This document shows positions 1 through 7,276 of a stretch of DNA of 64,000 bases, piece after piece. Both the position numbers and the translations under genes were made by a program. The number at the start of each line of letters is the position of its first letter. Positions within the stretch are counted from its first letter, which is position 1. Under the pieces are notes generated by a model. That model was given only the letters and a program-made list of their open reading frames with translations. It was not told the origin of the DNA and did no database searches. The DNA lies in contig NZ_JAMWEG010000010.1 of the NCBI RefSeq assembly GCF_025460765.1, forward strand, positions 1 through 64,000, read 5' to 3'. The DNA is from Micromonospora sp. MA102 (GTDB lineage: Bacteria > Actinomycetota > Actinomycetes > Mycobacteriales > Micromonosporaceae).

Positions 1-25
1 GGGGTGGGGTGGGTGGGGTGGGGGG
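1..25 (+). repeat. G-run tract (G-quadruplex-type motif) after the JmjC gene
   Basis: At least five runs of three to six G separated by single T residues fill the first 25 bases and end next to the stop codon of the JmjC oxygenase gene, which is read from the other strand. The spacing fits a canonical G-quadruplex motif on the template strand of that gene, so the transcript would be C-rich here. It may continue to the left of the window. A role in transcription ending is inference. Confidence 0.5.
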
Positions 26-1303
26 TTAGGCCGGGGTTAGGACGGCTTCCTTCAGGAGGCGGCGGGTCAGGACCAGGCGGTCGGCGTCGTCGTCCAGGCC
101 GGGCAGGTCGCCGACCCGGGTCACCTCGCCGGCGAGCAGTGCGCGCAGGGCCGGCTCGCAGGTGCCGGGCAGGGTGATGGTGCGGTCGACGAGGCGCAGC
201 GCCACCTTCCCGTCCCCCGTCGGGGTGAGCTGCCAACGCAGCCCGCCCCGGGGCGCGACCCGGCTGTCCGCGTCGAGCGCGGCCAGGGCGGCGGCCTGGG
301 CGAGGGGCCGGATCGGCGCCGGGCGGGCGGCCGGCCAGGCCCGGTCGCGCAGCCGCGCGGCCACCGCGGCCGGGTCGGCCCGCAGCAGCCAGTCGCGCAG
401 CGCCTCGACCGTCTCGGTCAGCTCCGGCTCGATGGCGTCCGGGTCGGCCACGTCGACGCCGAACGGCAGCCCGGCCCGCAGCCGGGCGTCCTCGGTGGCG
501 AGCGCCAGCAGCTCCTCGACCAGGGCGTACCGGGTCAGCGCCCGGATGCCGACGGTCAGGTGCAGCGAGCTGCACTCCTGGGCCTGGGCGCTGTGCAGCC
601 AGCCGCGCGGCAGGTAGAGCGCGTCGCCGGGTTCGAGCACCACGTCCAGCGCGGGCCGCCCCTCGGCGACCGCGGAGACCTCGTCGGCCCGGCCGCCCCA
701 CGGCTGCTTCTCCAACGGGTCGGGCAGCACCGGCGGGTGGATCCGCCAGTGCTTGCGGCCGTCCACCTGGAGCACGAACACGTCGTGGGTGTCGTAGTGG
801 GTGGCGAAGCCCTGGTTGCCGGCCGGGGTCAGGTAGGCGTTGACCTGCAACGGCTGGGCCAGCGCGGCGCCCAGGTCGCGGGCGAAGTCGACAACCGCCG
901 GCCAGGTGCGGTGCAGGCCCTGAAGGACCAGGGTGGCGCCGTCGGCGTACAGGGCCACAATCTTCTCGTCGAGGACCTGGTCGCCGATCTCGGCGCCCGC
1001 GCCGCCGCCGCCGGTGAAGCGCGCCGCCGGCACCAGCTGGCCCTCCTTGGCGACCCGCAGGAACGGGGTACGCAGGCCGCGCCGGCTGAGCAGGTCGTCG
1101 GCGTCGGCGGGGCTGAGCAGGTCGGTGAAGCCGGCCGGGTTGGGCAGCTCGGCGGCCCGGGACAGCAGCGGGCTGCGCCCCCAGTGGTCGGCGGCGAACT
1201 TGGCCGGCTCCACCGCCACGCAGCGCGCGAGGGCGTCGGCCGCGGAAGACGGAACCGCCGGGCGGCCATGGCCGCCCGGCGGGTCGAGGTGCGTCACGGC
1301 CAT
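26..1303 (-). CDS. JmjC/cupin-like 2-oxoglutarate oxygenase (ribosomal-oxygenase type)
   Basis: A 425-residue protein of the bacterial RoxA/YcfD-like JmjC family, Fe(II)/2-oxoglutarate enzymes that hydroxylate protein side chains. The iron-binding HxD is H169-Y-D171 within HYDTHDVFVLQ, followed by the family's GRKHWRIH. The distal iron ligand is H237 in YLPRGWLHSA. Residues 25-160 match the usual N-terminal part and the C-terminal third is the expected helical/winged-helix tail. The length fits full-size members. The ATG lies 3 nt after the stop of the upstream repeat peptide gene, so the two are almost certainly co-transcribed. Known members act on ribosomal proteins (E. coli YcfD on an Arg of L16, human NO66 and MINA53 on His). 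No ribosomal gene is nearby, so the adjacent repeat peptide is the natural substrate candidate. Family call is firm, substrate is inference. Confidence 0.85.
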   Translation of the reverse strand: MAVTHLDPPGGHGRPAVPSSAADALARCVAVEPAKFAADHWGRSPLLSRAAELPNPAGFTDLLSPADADDLLSRRGLRTPFLRVAKEGQLVPAARFTGGGGAGAEIGDQVLDEKIVALYADGATLVLQGLHRTWPAVVDFARDLGAALAQPLQVNAYLTPAGNQGFATHYDTHDVFVLQVDGRKHWRIHPPVLPDPLEKQPWGGRADEVSAVAEGRPALDVVLEPGDALYLPRGWLHSAQAQECSSLHLTVGIRALTRYALVEELLALATEDARLRAGLPFGVDVADPDAIEPELTETVEALRDWLLRADPAAVAARLRDRAWPAARPAPIRPLAQAAALAALDADSRVAPRGGLRWQLTPTGDGKVALRLVDRTITLPGTCEPALRALLAGEVTRVGDLPGLDDDADRLVLTRRLLKEAVLTPA

Positions 1304-1306
1304 CCG

Positions 1307-1594
1307 TCAGGCGCTGCCGTCGGCGCCGCCGTCGCGCTGACCGGGGGTCGCGCCACCGTCGGCCGGGCCCTCGGCGCTGCCGTCCGCGCCACCGTCGTGC
1401 TGGCCCGGGGTCGCGCCGCCGTCGGCCGGACCCTCCGCGCCGGTGTCGGCACCCTGGTCCCGGCCGCGCTCCGCGCCACGGTCCGCGCCGCCGTCGGCGC
1501 CGCCGTCCTGCTGGCCCGGGGTCGCCCCACCGTCGGCCGGGCCTTCCGCACCGCCGCCACCGGTGGTCTGCATGTCGTCGTCGTTGAGTGCCAT
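1307..1594 (-). CDS. Small Asp/Gly-rich repeat peptide, putative modified-peptide precursor
   Basis: A 95-residue acidic, low-complexity protein beginning MALNDDDMQTTGGGG. The ATG at 1594 is preceded by GAGGGAG at good spacing, which favours it over the longer upstream reading. Residues 16-36, 53-73 and 74-94 are three near-perfect copies of AEGPADGGATPGQxDGGADG. The x position is Gln29, His66 and Arg87; a 16-residue Arg/Asp/Glu spacer follows copy 1. There is no signal peptide, no Cys and no hydrophobic core, so it is probably disordered. A short conserved-looking leader, tandem repeats and an immediately downstream JmjC oxygenase resemble a multi-core RiPP-like precursor or a repeat substrate for hydroxylation. 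Proteins of this composition are sometimes annotated 'BatC', a label with little meaning. That it is a gene is well supported by its start signal and coupling; its function is inference. Confidence 0.75.
   Translation of the reverse strand: MALNDDDMQTTGGGGAEGPADGGATPGQQDGGADGGADRGAERGRDQGADTGAEGPADGGATPGQHDGGADGSAEGPADGGATPGQRDGGADGSA
1313..1549 (-). repeat. Three 63-bp coding repeats in the small peptide gene
   Basis: Copies lie at 1549-1487, 1438-1376 and 1375-1313 on the minus strand. The last two are directly adjacent and the first is separated by 48 bp. The phrase encoding GPADGGATPGQ is nearly the same at DNA level each time, so the repeat probably expands and contracts by slippage or recombination. 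Confidence 0.85.
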
Positions 1595-1760
1595 GGGTGC
1601 TCCCTCGGTGTGCCGCCCCGTCGCCGGGGTCCGTGTGCAGCGGGTGGTACCCCACGCCTGATCTTCTCTAACCACACCGTAGACGCCCGAACCCCACCGC
1701 ACGGACGGTTCGCCGGGCCCCGGCGAGGTCGCCGCGCGGTGGGGCGCGTCCGGTGCCAGG

Positions 1761-2537
1761 ATGGCGGAAAGGAAAAGACGGGAAGGGGTGGCCGTGGGGC
1801 AGCCGGAGCCGTTGACGCCGCTGGCCGAGGACTGGCAGCGGGCGCTCGCCGTGGTGGCCCACCCGGACGACCTGGAGTTCGGCGCGGCCGCCGCGGTGGC
1901 CCGCTGGACCGGGCAGGGCAGGCAGGTCGTCTACTGCCTGCTCACCAGCGGCGAGGCGGGCATCGACGCCATGCCCCCGGAGCGCAGCCGCGTGCTGCGC
2001 GAGGAGGAGCAGCGGGCCTCCGCCGCCGTGGTCGGGGTGGACACCGTGGAGTTCCTCGGCCTCCCCGACGGGCTGCTGGAGTACGGCGTGGCGCTGCGCC
2101 GCGCCATCGCCGCCGTGGTGCGCCGCCACCGGCCGGACATCGTGCTCACCAACAACTTCCGGGACACCTGGGACGGGGCGTACGCGCTGAACCAGGCCGA
2201 CCACATCGCCTGCGGCCGGGCCACGCTGGACGCCGTCCGCGACGCCGGCAACCGCTGGATCTTCCCCGAGCAGCTCACCGACGGGGTGGAGCCGTGGTCC
2301 CGGGTCCGCGAGGTGTGGGCGGCCGGCTCCCCGCAGGCCCGGCACGGGGTCGACGTGACGGCCAGCTTCGACCGCGGCGTGGCGTCGCTGCGGGCGCACG
2401 GCGCCTACCTGAGGGGGCTGGGCGACGGCGGTTTCGACGCCGAGGAGTTCCTCGAAGGGCTGGCCCGGCCGGCCGGCACCCGGCTGGGCGTCCGGTACGG
2501 GGCCGCCTTCGAGGTGTTCCGGATCGACCTCGCCTAG
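1761..2537 (+). CDS. PIG-L/LmbE family deacetylase
   Basis: A zinc-dependent N-acetyl-sugar deacetylase family protein (PIG-L, MshB, Mca, BshB). The zinc motif is AHPDDLEFG at residues 33-41, closer in form to BshB-type AHPDDxExG than to the AHPDDES of MshB and Mca. A later His in NQADHIACG fits the third zinc ligand. Length (258) is normal. The ATG at 1761 has a weak ribosome site; GTG at 1794 has GGAAGGGG about 5 nt upstream and may be the true start, removing 11 residues. A DUF72 gene follows 9 nt downstream, so the two form an operon. The substrate is not evident, and mycothiol genes are not adjacent. Confidence 0.88.
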   Translation: MAERKRREGVAVGQPEPLTPLAEDWQRALAVVAHPDDLEFGAAAAVARWTGQGRQVVYCLLTSGEAGIDAMPPERSRVLREEEQRASAAVVGVDTVEFLGLPDGLLEYGVALRRAIAAVVRRHRPDIVLTNNFRDTWDGAYALNQADHIACGRATLDAVRDAGNRWIFPEQLTDGVEPWSRVREVWAAGSPQARHGVDVTASFDRGVASLRAHGAYLRGLGDGGFDAEEFLEGLARPAGTRLGVRYGAAFEVFRIDLA

Positions 2538-2546
2538 GCGGCCGCG

Positions 2547-3356
2547 ATGATCCTGGTCGGCACGTCGGGCTGGCAGTACCGGGACTGGCGGGAGCGCTTC
2601 TACCCGGCGAAGCTGCCGCAGCGGCTCTGGCTGGAGCACTTCGCCGAGCGGTTCGCCACGGTCGAGGTCAACAACGCCTTCTACCGGCTGCCCGAGCGGG
2701 ACACGTTCGTGGCCTGGCGGGACCGCACACCCGACGACTTCTGCGTGGCGGTGAAGATGAGCCGCTACCTCACCCACATCAAGCGGCTGCGGGAACCGGC
2801 CGAGCCGGTGGCCCGCTTCCTGGACCGGGCGACCGGGCTGGGCGACCGGCTGGGGCCCGTGCTGGTGCAGCTCCCGCCCACCATGCGGGCCGACCCGGCG
2901 GCCCTGGACGCGACCCTGCGGCTGTTCCCCGCGCAGGTGCGGGTGGCCGTCGAGCCCCGGCACCCGTCCTGGTGGACCGACGACACCCGGCGGGTCCTGG
3001 AGCGGCACCGGGCGGCGCTGGTCTGGGCCGATCGGCTCAGCCGCCCGATCACCCCCCTGTGGCGCACCACCGACTTCGGCTACCTGCGGCTGCACGAGGG
3101 CCGGGCCCGCCCCTGGCCCCGCTACGGTCGCGCCGCGCTGGCCACCTGGGTGCGCCGGCTGGCCACCGCCTTCCCGGGCGGCGAGCCGGCGTACGTCTAC
3201 TTCAACAACGACCCGGGCGGCGCGGCCATCGTCGACGCGGTGGCCTTCGCCGGGCTGGCCCGGCGGGCCGGGCTGCCGGTCACCCGGACGCCGCCGGCCC
3301 GCCCCGCCGGTGCGGCGGAGCGGGCCGGGAACGGACCCGGTCAGGGAATCATGTGA
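2547..3356 (+). CDS. DUF72 family protein (first of two)
   Basis: A 269-residue DUF72 (YecE-like) TIM-barrel protein opening with ILVGTSGWQYRDWRERFYP, the family signature. VEVNNAFYRLP, FCVAVKMSRYLTHIK and the C-terminal YVYFNNDPGG block are also diagnostic. The biochemical role of DUF72 is unknown. It follows the PIG-L gene by 9 nt in the same orientation and its 3' end overlaps the end of the convergent DUF2267 gene by 16 bp. A second, divergent DUF72 paralogue lies only 0.7 kb away. Confidence 0.9.
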   Translation: MILVGTSGWQYRDWRERFYPAKLPQRLWLEHFAERFATVEVNNAFYRLPERDTFVAWRDRTPDDFCVAVKMSRYLTHIKRLREPAEPVARFLDRATGLGDRLGPVLVQLPPTMRADPAALDATLRLFPAQVRVAVEPRHPSWWTDDTRRVLERHRAALVWADRLSRPITPLWRTTDFGYLRLHEGRARPWPRYGRAALATWVRRLATAFPGGEPAYVYFNNDPGGAAIVDAVAFAGLARRAGLPVTRTPPARPAGAAERAGNGPGQGIM

Positions 3357-3769
3357 CCCAGGTCCTTCGGCATGGTGGCCTTCACGTCCTCCCACTCGCC
3401 CTGGGTCACGTGCCGGCGCAGGGTGTCCAGCACCACCTGCACCACCCGCTGCGGGCCGCCCTCCACGTCGTACGGGAAGCCCTGCCGGACCTCGTAGAGG
3501 AAGTCGTCGCGGTTCAGCTTGATCGGCACGTTCTCCGGCTGCCAGCCGTCGAAGTAGATGCCGCGCACCAGCACCGGCAACTGCTGGGCGAACTCGGCGC
3601 TCTCCTGCACCGGCATCCGGTCCCGCAGCAGGTGCAGCACCGTGCGCAGCGCCGCGTAGGACTGGTTGCGCTGTGCCTTCGGCCAGCCGTACGCCGACTC
3701 GATCTCCTTGAGGATCACGTTCGTCTTGTCCAGCGAGGACTCGAACGCGGAAATCAACTGCTCAGCCAT
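3341..3769 (-). CDS. DUF2267 domain protein
   Basis: A 142-residue all-helical DUF2267 protein. Features seen are the ALRTVLHLLRDRMP block, ELA/AEFAQQLP-type helix and a C-terminal LRRHVTQGEWEDVKATMP helix. Function is unknown; family members are often near stress genes. Its ATG overlaps the stop of a small upstream ORF by 8 bp, so translation is probably coupled. Its 3' end overlaps the convergent DUF72 gene by 16 bp. Confidence 0.9.
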   Translation of the reverse strand: MAEQLISAFESSLDKTNVILKEIESAYGWPKAQRNQSYAALRTVLHLLRDRMPVQESAEFAQQLPVLVRGIYFDGWQPENVPIKLNRDDFLYEVRQGFPYDVEGGPQRVVQVVLDTLRRHVTQGEWEDVKATMPKDLGHMIP

Positions 3770-3956
3770 CTGCCCACCCCCGTGGTTCGTTCTCCCAGCG
3801 TCGGTCGTCGGTGCGTCGCGGCGGCCCGCTGGGCCCCCGCCAGAGCCGGGTCGGGCTGAACCGACCGGGCCGCCCGCCGCGCCGGGGCACGTCGGGACTC
3901 CCGACCACGTGCAGCACTCCGCCGCGGCGTCGATCCGCTACGACCCGCACCGTCAT
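3762..3956 (-). CDS. Small Arg-rich protein coupled to DUF2267
   Basis: A 64-residue ORF starting MTVRVVADRRRGGVLHV and ending ENEPRGWADG. It is strongly basic, with many Arg, Gly and Pro, and has no recognised domain. The ATG at 3956 has an excellent GAGGAGGAGG ribosome site 7 nt upstream. Its stop overlaps the DUF2267 start by 8 bp (ATGGCTGA). These two points, not homology, support it as a real gene. Confidence 0.6.
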   Translation of the reverse strand: MTVRVVADRRRGGVLHVVGSPDVPRRGGRPGRFSPTRLWRGPSGPPRRTDDRRWENEPRGWADG

Positions 3957-4066
3957 GACCCCACCTCCTCCTCGGCCGCGCGGTCGCGCCGGTCGACGGA
4001 CCGCGCACACCGTCCATGCTGCTGGCCTGCCGGGTGAGGCGCCCTCACCCGGGCCGGGTGAACTCC

Positions 4067-4939
4067 TCAGCCGGCGTCGAGCAGGTTCGCGAGGGTGGTG
4101 GCGTTGCGCTGGGCGTAGTCGCGGTAGCAGTTGTTCATCAGCACGTGGGTGCGCTCGGCCTCGCCGGCCAGCTCGCGCAGCTTCGGCGCCCAGTCGCGCA
4201 GCTCCCGGTCGGAGTAGTCGTAGCCGAACTTCTCGTGGATGTCCTTGCTGGTCCACTTGTCGCTGTGCCCGTGGAAGCGCACCACCGCGAGGTCCGCGGT
4301 GGCCGCCAGCACCGGGGGTACGGACGACTTGTGTCCCTGCGGCATGTCCACGCAGACGAACGGCAGCCGGTGCTCGCGCAGGAAGCCGAGCGTCTCCTCG
4401 GCGTTGTCGCCGTCGAACCAGGAGGCGTGCCGGAACTCGAAGACCGGGCGCAGTGGGGCGCACCGCCGGGCCACCTCGAGCAGGTACTGCTTGTTGTCCC
4501 GCTTGATGGTGAACCAGGGCGGGAACTGGAACAGGATGGCGCCCAGCTTGCCGGCCTCGACCAGGGGGTCCAGGGCGGACAGGAAGCGGGTCCACACCTC
4601 CTCGTACGCCTGCGGCGGCAGGTCGTCCGGGTAGAGGTTCTTCTTCTCCGTCTCCGGGCGCAGGTCCTTGTAGAGCGCGGAGACCCGGGTCGGGTGCCCG
4701 GTCAGCAGGCTGAACGCCTTGATGTTGAAGGTGAAGCCGGGCGGGGTGCGGTCCACCCACAGCTGTGCGGTCCGCTCGGCGGGCGGCGAGTAGTAGGTGG
4801 CGTCCACCTCGACCAGCGGGAACTGCCGGGCGTACCAGGACAGCCGCTTCTCCGGGGTGTCGGCGTTCGCCGGGTACCAGCCGGAGTCGAGCAGGGTCCG
4901 GTCGGTCCAGGAGGCGGTGCCCACCTTGATGTCACCCAT
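4067..4939 (-). CDS. DUF72 family protein (second of two)
   Basis: A 290-residue DUF72 protein with KVGTASWTDRTL at the N-terminus, LVEVDATYYSPP, FNIKAFSLLTGHPTR, ILFQFPPWF, the FRHASWF motif and a C-terminal HVLMNNCYRDYAQ block. It is clearly a different subfamily from the DUF72 gene at 2547, so this is not a recent duplication. Activity unknown. It is oriented like DUF2267 but separated from the small ORF by about 110 bp, so linkage to that operon is uncertain. Confidence 0.9.
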   Translation of the reverse strand: MGDIKVGTASWTDRTLLDSGWYPANADTPEKRLSWYARQFPLVEVDATYYSPPAERTAQLWVDRTPPGFTFNIKAFSLLTGHPTRVSALYKDLRPETEKKNLYPDDLPPQAYEEVWTRFLSALDPLVEAGKLGAILFQFPPWFTIKRDNKQYLLEVARRCAPLRPVFEFRHASWFDGDNAEETLGFLREHRLPFVCVDMPQGHKSSVPPVLAATADLAVVRFHGHSDKWTSKDIHEKFGYDYSDRELRDWAPKLRELAGEAERTHVLMNNCYRDYAQRNATTLANLLDAG

Positions 4940-4987
4940 GTGGTGAGTCCACCGCTACCGGGACCGACCGGCAACTCCGGGCGCCGG

Positions 4988-5386
4988 TCAGGCCGCCCGC
5001 CGCTCCCGGGTCTGCTTGCAGGACACGCAGGAGGTGGCGGAGGGGAAGATCTCCAGCCGCTCCACGGGGATCGGCGCCGAGCAGCCCTCGCAGAAGCCGT
5101 ACGTGCCCTCGTCGAGGCGGGCGAGCGCGTGCTCGAACTGGGCGCGCCGGTCGAGGATGGTGCGCAGCAGGGACTGGGCGGTGTCCCGCTCGGCGGTCTT
5201 GGTGCCGCTGTCGGCCTGGTCGTCGCCGGCGGTGTCGCCGACCTCGACCAGCCGGAGCACCTGGCTCTGCAGCACGGCCTGCTCGTACTCCGCGGTCAGC
5301 TCGTCGTACCGCGACGTCAGGGACTGCCGGATCTGGTCGACCTCCGCCTGGGAGCGGCCCGTGGCTGTCGTGTCGTGGACGAGCAT
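4988..5386 (-). CDS. TraR/DksA-type zinc finger protein
   Basis: A 132-residue protein with a predicted N-terminal coiled coil (about residues 10-95) and a C4 zinc finger at C99-C102 and C120-C123 in FCEGC and CVSCK, the DksA/TraR plan. DksA relatives bind the RNA polymerase secondary channel and alter initiation; in actinobacteria such proteins are poorly studied. The acidic coiled-coil tip residues of DksA are not obvious here, so a DksA-like effect is uncertain. The ATG at 5386 is chosen because AGGAAAGG precedes it; an in-frame start 29 codons upstream has no such support. Confidence 0.85.
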   Translation of the reverse strand: MLVHDTTATGRSQAEVDQIRQSLTSRYDELTAEYEQAVLQSQVLRLVEVGDTAGDDQADSGTKTAERDTAQSLLRTILDRRAQFEHALARLDEGTYGFCEGCSAPIPVERLEIFPSATSCVSCKQTRERRAA

Positions 5387-5420
5387 CGCTGCCTGCCTTT
5401 CCTGGGGCCTCATAACGTCT

Positions 5421-5440
5421 CCGGGGCGCGAACGCCCCGG
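5421..5440. terminator. Hairpin upstream of the DksA-like gene
   Basis: CCGGGGCG and CGCCCCGG pair around a CGAA loop. It lies between the kinase-like gene and the DksA-like gene, both on the minus strand. It could end the former's transcript or act in the leader of the latter. The rest of the roughly 245-bp gap shows no gene. Confidence 0.4.
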
Positions 5441-5631
5441 AACGTGGTCCGATGGATGCACGGCCGAGATCACCCGTGCTCTGTGAGCCGGGCGATTACC
5501 CGCCCGGCGCGTCGGCCAAACCGGGGATTATCGCGTTCTTCGTGGCCGTTCGTACCCGGCTGCGCCGCCCGGACCGTTCCCGTTCCCGCCGCCCCGGCCG
5601 CGGTCGTCCCGAAGCGGGCCGATCGCCCGGG

Positions 5632-6261
5632 TCAGCCGGCCTCGACGAGGGCGGGGTGCCGCGGGTCGTCGGCGCGGACCACCACGTCGGCGAAGGACGC
5701 GGGATCGACCTCGTCGGCGTACCGGGCGAACGCCGGGAGGGTCCAGCGCAGCTCGGGGTCGGTCCGCCGGTCCAGCGCCGCCGGGGAGAGCACCAGGTGG
5801 ACGGCGACGTCGAACGGCAGGCCACCGCCGAGCAGCAGCGCGCCGCTGACCAGGACCACCCCGCCGGGCGGCAGGTCGACGTACGGGGTGCGGCTGGCCC
5901 GGTCGGCGGCGGCGTCCCAGAGCGACGGGAGCAGCCGGCCCGACCCGTCCGGCCCGGCCGGGTCGAGGACCTCCCGACGCAGGCCGGCCTCGTCGACCCA
6001 CCCCTCGTAGTAGGCATCCGGGTTGGTCCGGCCGTGTTCCAGGCGGACCGAGGCGGGCCGGAGGAAGTCGGCGGCCCGGACGTGCAGGACCGGGCGACCG
6101 GCGGCGCGCAGCGGATCCACCAGGGCGGCGGCGAGGGCGTCCGGCTCGGCGGCCGGCGGCCCGTCCACGGCCACCCGCAGCCGGCCGGGCACGGCGGCGC
6201 CGGCGAGCCGGTCGGCCAGCTCGGCGACGAGCAGCTCGGGCGTGATAGGGCGGACGCGCAT
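5632..6261 (-). CDS. Uridine kinase-like P-loop family protein with degenerate Walker A
   Basis: A 209-residue protein resembling actinobacterial uridine kinase-like proteins: RVAVDGPPAAEPDALA in the P-loop position, a LVDPLRAAGRPVLHVRAADF strand-loop, a YYEGWVDEAGL segment and a VVLVSGALLL strand. The Walker A glycine-lysine (GK[ST]) is absent, so ATP binding by the usual loop is doubtful. The ATG at 6261 has GGCAGGATGG upstream; a longer start at 6291 is less likely. It may be a pseudo-kinase or bind nucleotide differently. Confidence 0.7.
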   Translation of the reverse strand: MRVRPITPELLVAELADRLAGAAVPGRLRVAVDGPPAAEPDALAAALVDPLRAAGRPVLHVRAADFLRPASVRLEHGRTNPDAYYEGWVDEAGLRREVLDPAGPDGSGRLLPSLWDAAADRASRTPYVDLPPGGVVLVSGALLLGGGLPFDVAVHLVLSPAALDRRTDPELRWTLPAFARYADEVDPASFADVVVRADDPRHPALVEAG

Positions 6262-6284
6262 CCGACCATCCTGCCCGGCGGGAC

Positions 6285-6373
6285 GGGTCACGGTGCGATC
6301 GGCCGGGCGGTCGCGGCTCCGTCCCTGCGGAGCGGGTCACGATGCGATCGGCCGGGCGGTCGGGGCTCCGTCC
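6285..6373. repeat. Two 40-bp direct repeats, 49-bp period
   Basis: Copies at 6285-6324 and 6334-6373 begin GGGTCACGGTGCGATCGGCC and GGGTCACGATGCGATCGGCC and differ at two positions. They sit between the start of the kinase-like gene and the 3' end of the winged-helix gene. They look like a local tandem duplication. Confidence 0.8.
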
Positions 6374-6413
6374 GGAGGGCGATCGGCACGTGACGGCCGG
6401 ACCGGGGTGGGTG

Positions 6414-7022
6414 TCAGCCGGTGCGGTCGATGGTGACCCGCGCGTCGTCGGCGAGCCGGTAGCCGACGCCGTAGACGGTGGTGACCAGCGGGACGTCCAC
6501 CCCGACCTTGCCGCGCAGGCGGCGTACGTGCACGTCGACGGTGCGGACGCCGGCGTGCTCGTAGCCCCAGACGGCATTGAGAAGTTGCAGGCGGGTGAAC
6601 ACCCGGCGGGGGTGGGCGACGAGGTGCAGCAGCAGGTCGAACTCCAGCCGGGTCAGCGGCAGCGGCTCGCCGTCGCGGAGCACGGACCGGGAGGCGGCCA
6701 GGATGTGCAGGGTCGGGATGGTCGGCGCGAGCGGACGCCCCGGTGCGCGGTTGGCCGGCACCGGATCGGGGCGGCGTTCCGCCGGGGCGGCACCGGTGCT
6801 GATCACGGCGTCGCCGCGTTCGAGCAGCTCACGGGCCGCGTCGAGCAGCCGGCGGGCGGCCGGGGTGAGCGACTCCTCGCAGGCCAGCGGGATGTTCAGG
6901 GTGACCGTGAGCATGGGCGCCGAGGTGTTGGCGGGCCGGCGCTGGCCGCCGGGGGGACGACCCGGGACCGCGGGTTGGGACGTATGCCATCCGGCGCGCG
7001 ACGAGGCGGGGCTGACCGACAT
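6414..7022 (-). CDS. Winged-helix (OmpR/PhoB-type) regulator lacking a receiver, copy 1
   Basis: A 202-residue protein whose last ~95 residues form an OmpR/PhoB DNA-binding domain: LTRLEFDLLLHLVAHPRRVF, LNAVWGYEH, TVDVHVRRLRGKVG and VTTVYGVGYRL. There is no receiver domain or Asp phosphorylation site. The N-terminal half has a TVTLNIPL strand, a helix and a variable Pro-rich linker. The next gene upstream on the same strand encodes a close paralogue. The ATG at 7022 follows AAGGAGG, though the spacing is only 3 nt. Targets and signal are unknown. Confidence 0.85.
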   Translation of the reverse strand: MSVSPASSRAGWHTSQPAVPGRPPGGQRRPANTSAPMLTVTLNIPLACEESLTPAARRLLDAARELLERGDAVISTGAAPAERRPDPVPANRAPGRPLAPTIPTLHILAASRSVLRDGEPLPLTRLEFDLLLHLVAHPRRVFTRLQLLNAVWGYEHAGVRTVDVHVRRLRGKVGVDVPLVTTVYGVGYRLADDARVTIDRTG

Positions 7023-7162
7023 GGTCCTCCTTGGCTGGTCCGGGTATCTCCCCACGGCCCGGGACGCCGCTTCATCGATGCTTCCCGGCGCCTGTGCGAG
7101 GGTCAAGGGGCGGCTGCGTTGCATGAATGTGACAATTGACGAACACATCGGAGCCGAATGCT

Positions 7163-7199
7163 CGCTCTGCGTACGAGGTCCGTTGATTACAGCAGAGCG
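7163..7199. promoter_or_regulatory. Inverted repeat upstream of winged-helix copy 1
   Basis: CGCTCTGC (7163-7170) and GCAGAGCG (7192-7199) form 8-bp arms with a 21-bp spacer, about 140 bp upstream of the copy 1 start. The arms are two helical turns apart, as expected of a dimer site. It could be an autoregulatory operator; unproven. Confidence 0.35.
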
Positions 7200-7276
7200 A
7201 CGGGTTGACCCGGTACGGGGGGTCCCCGCGCGGTTCACAATGGCCGGTGCCGGGCCGGCCGGCGCGGAAACGTGAA

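Noticed and set aside
1294..1677. Alternative frames across the small peptide gene on both strands
   Set aside because: The DNA repeats make every frame look repetitive. Only the MALNDDD frame has a good ribosome site and correct coupling to the JmjC gene.
560..3859. An 1,099-codon open frame on the plus strand and other frames of several hundred codons opposite real genes
   Set aside because: They run across several recognised genes, have Arg/Pro/Gly-rich composition with no domain, and are expected where third positions are almost all G or C.
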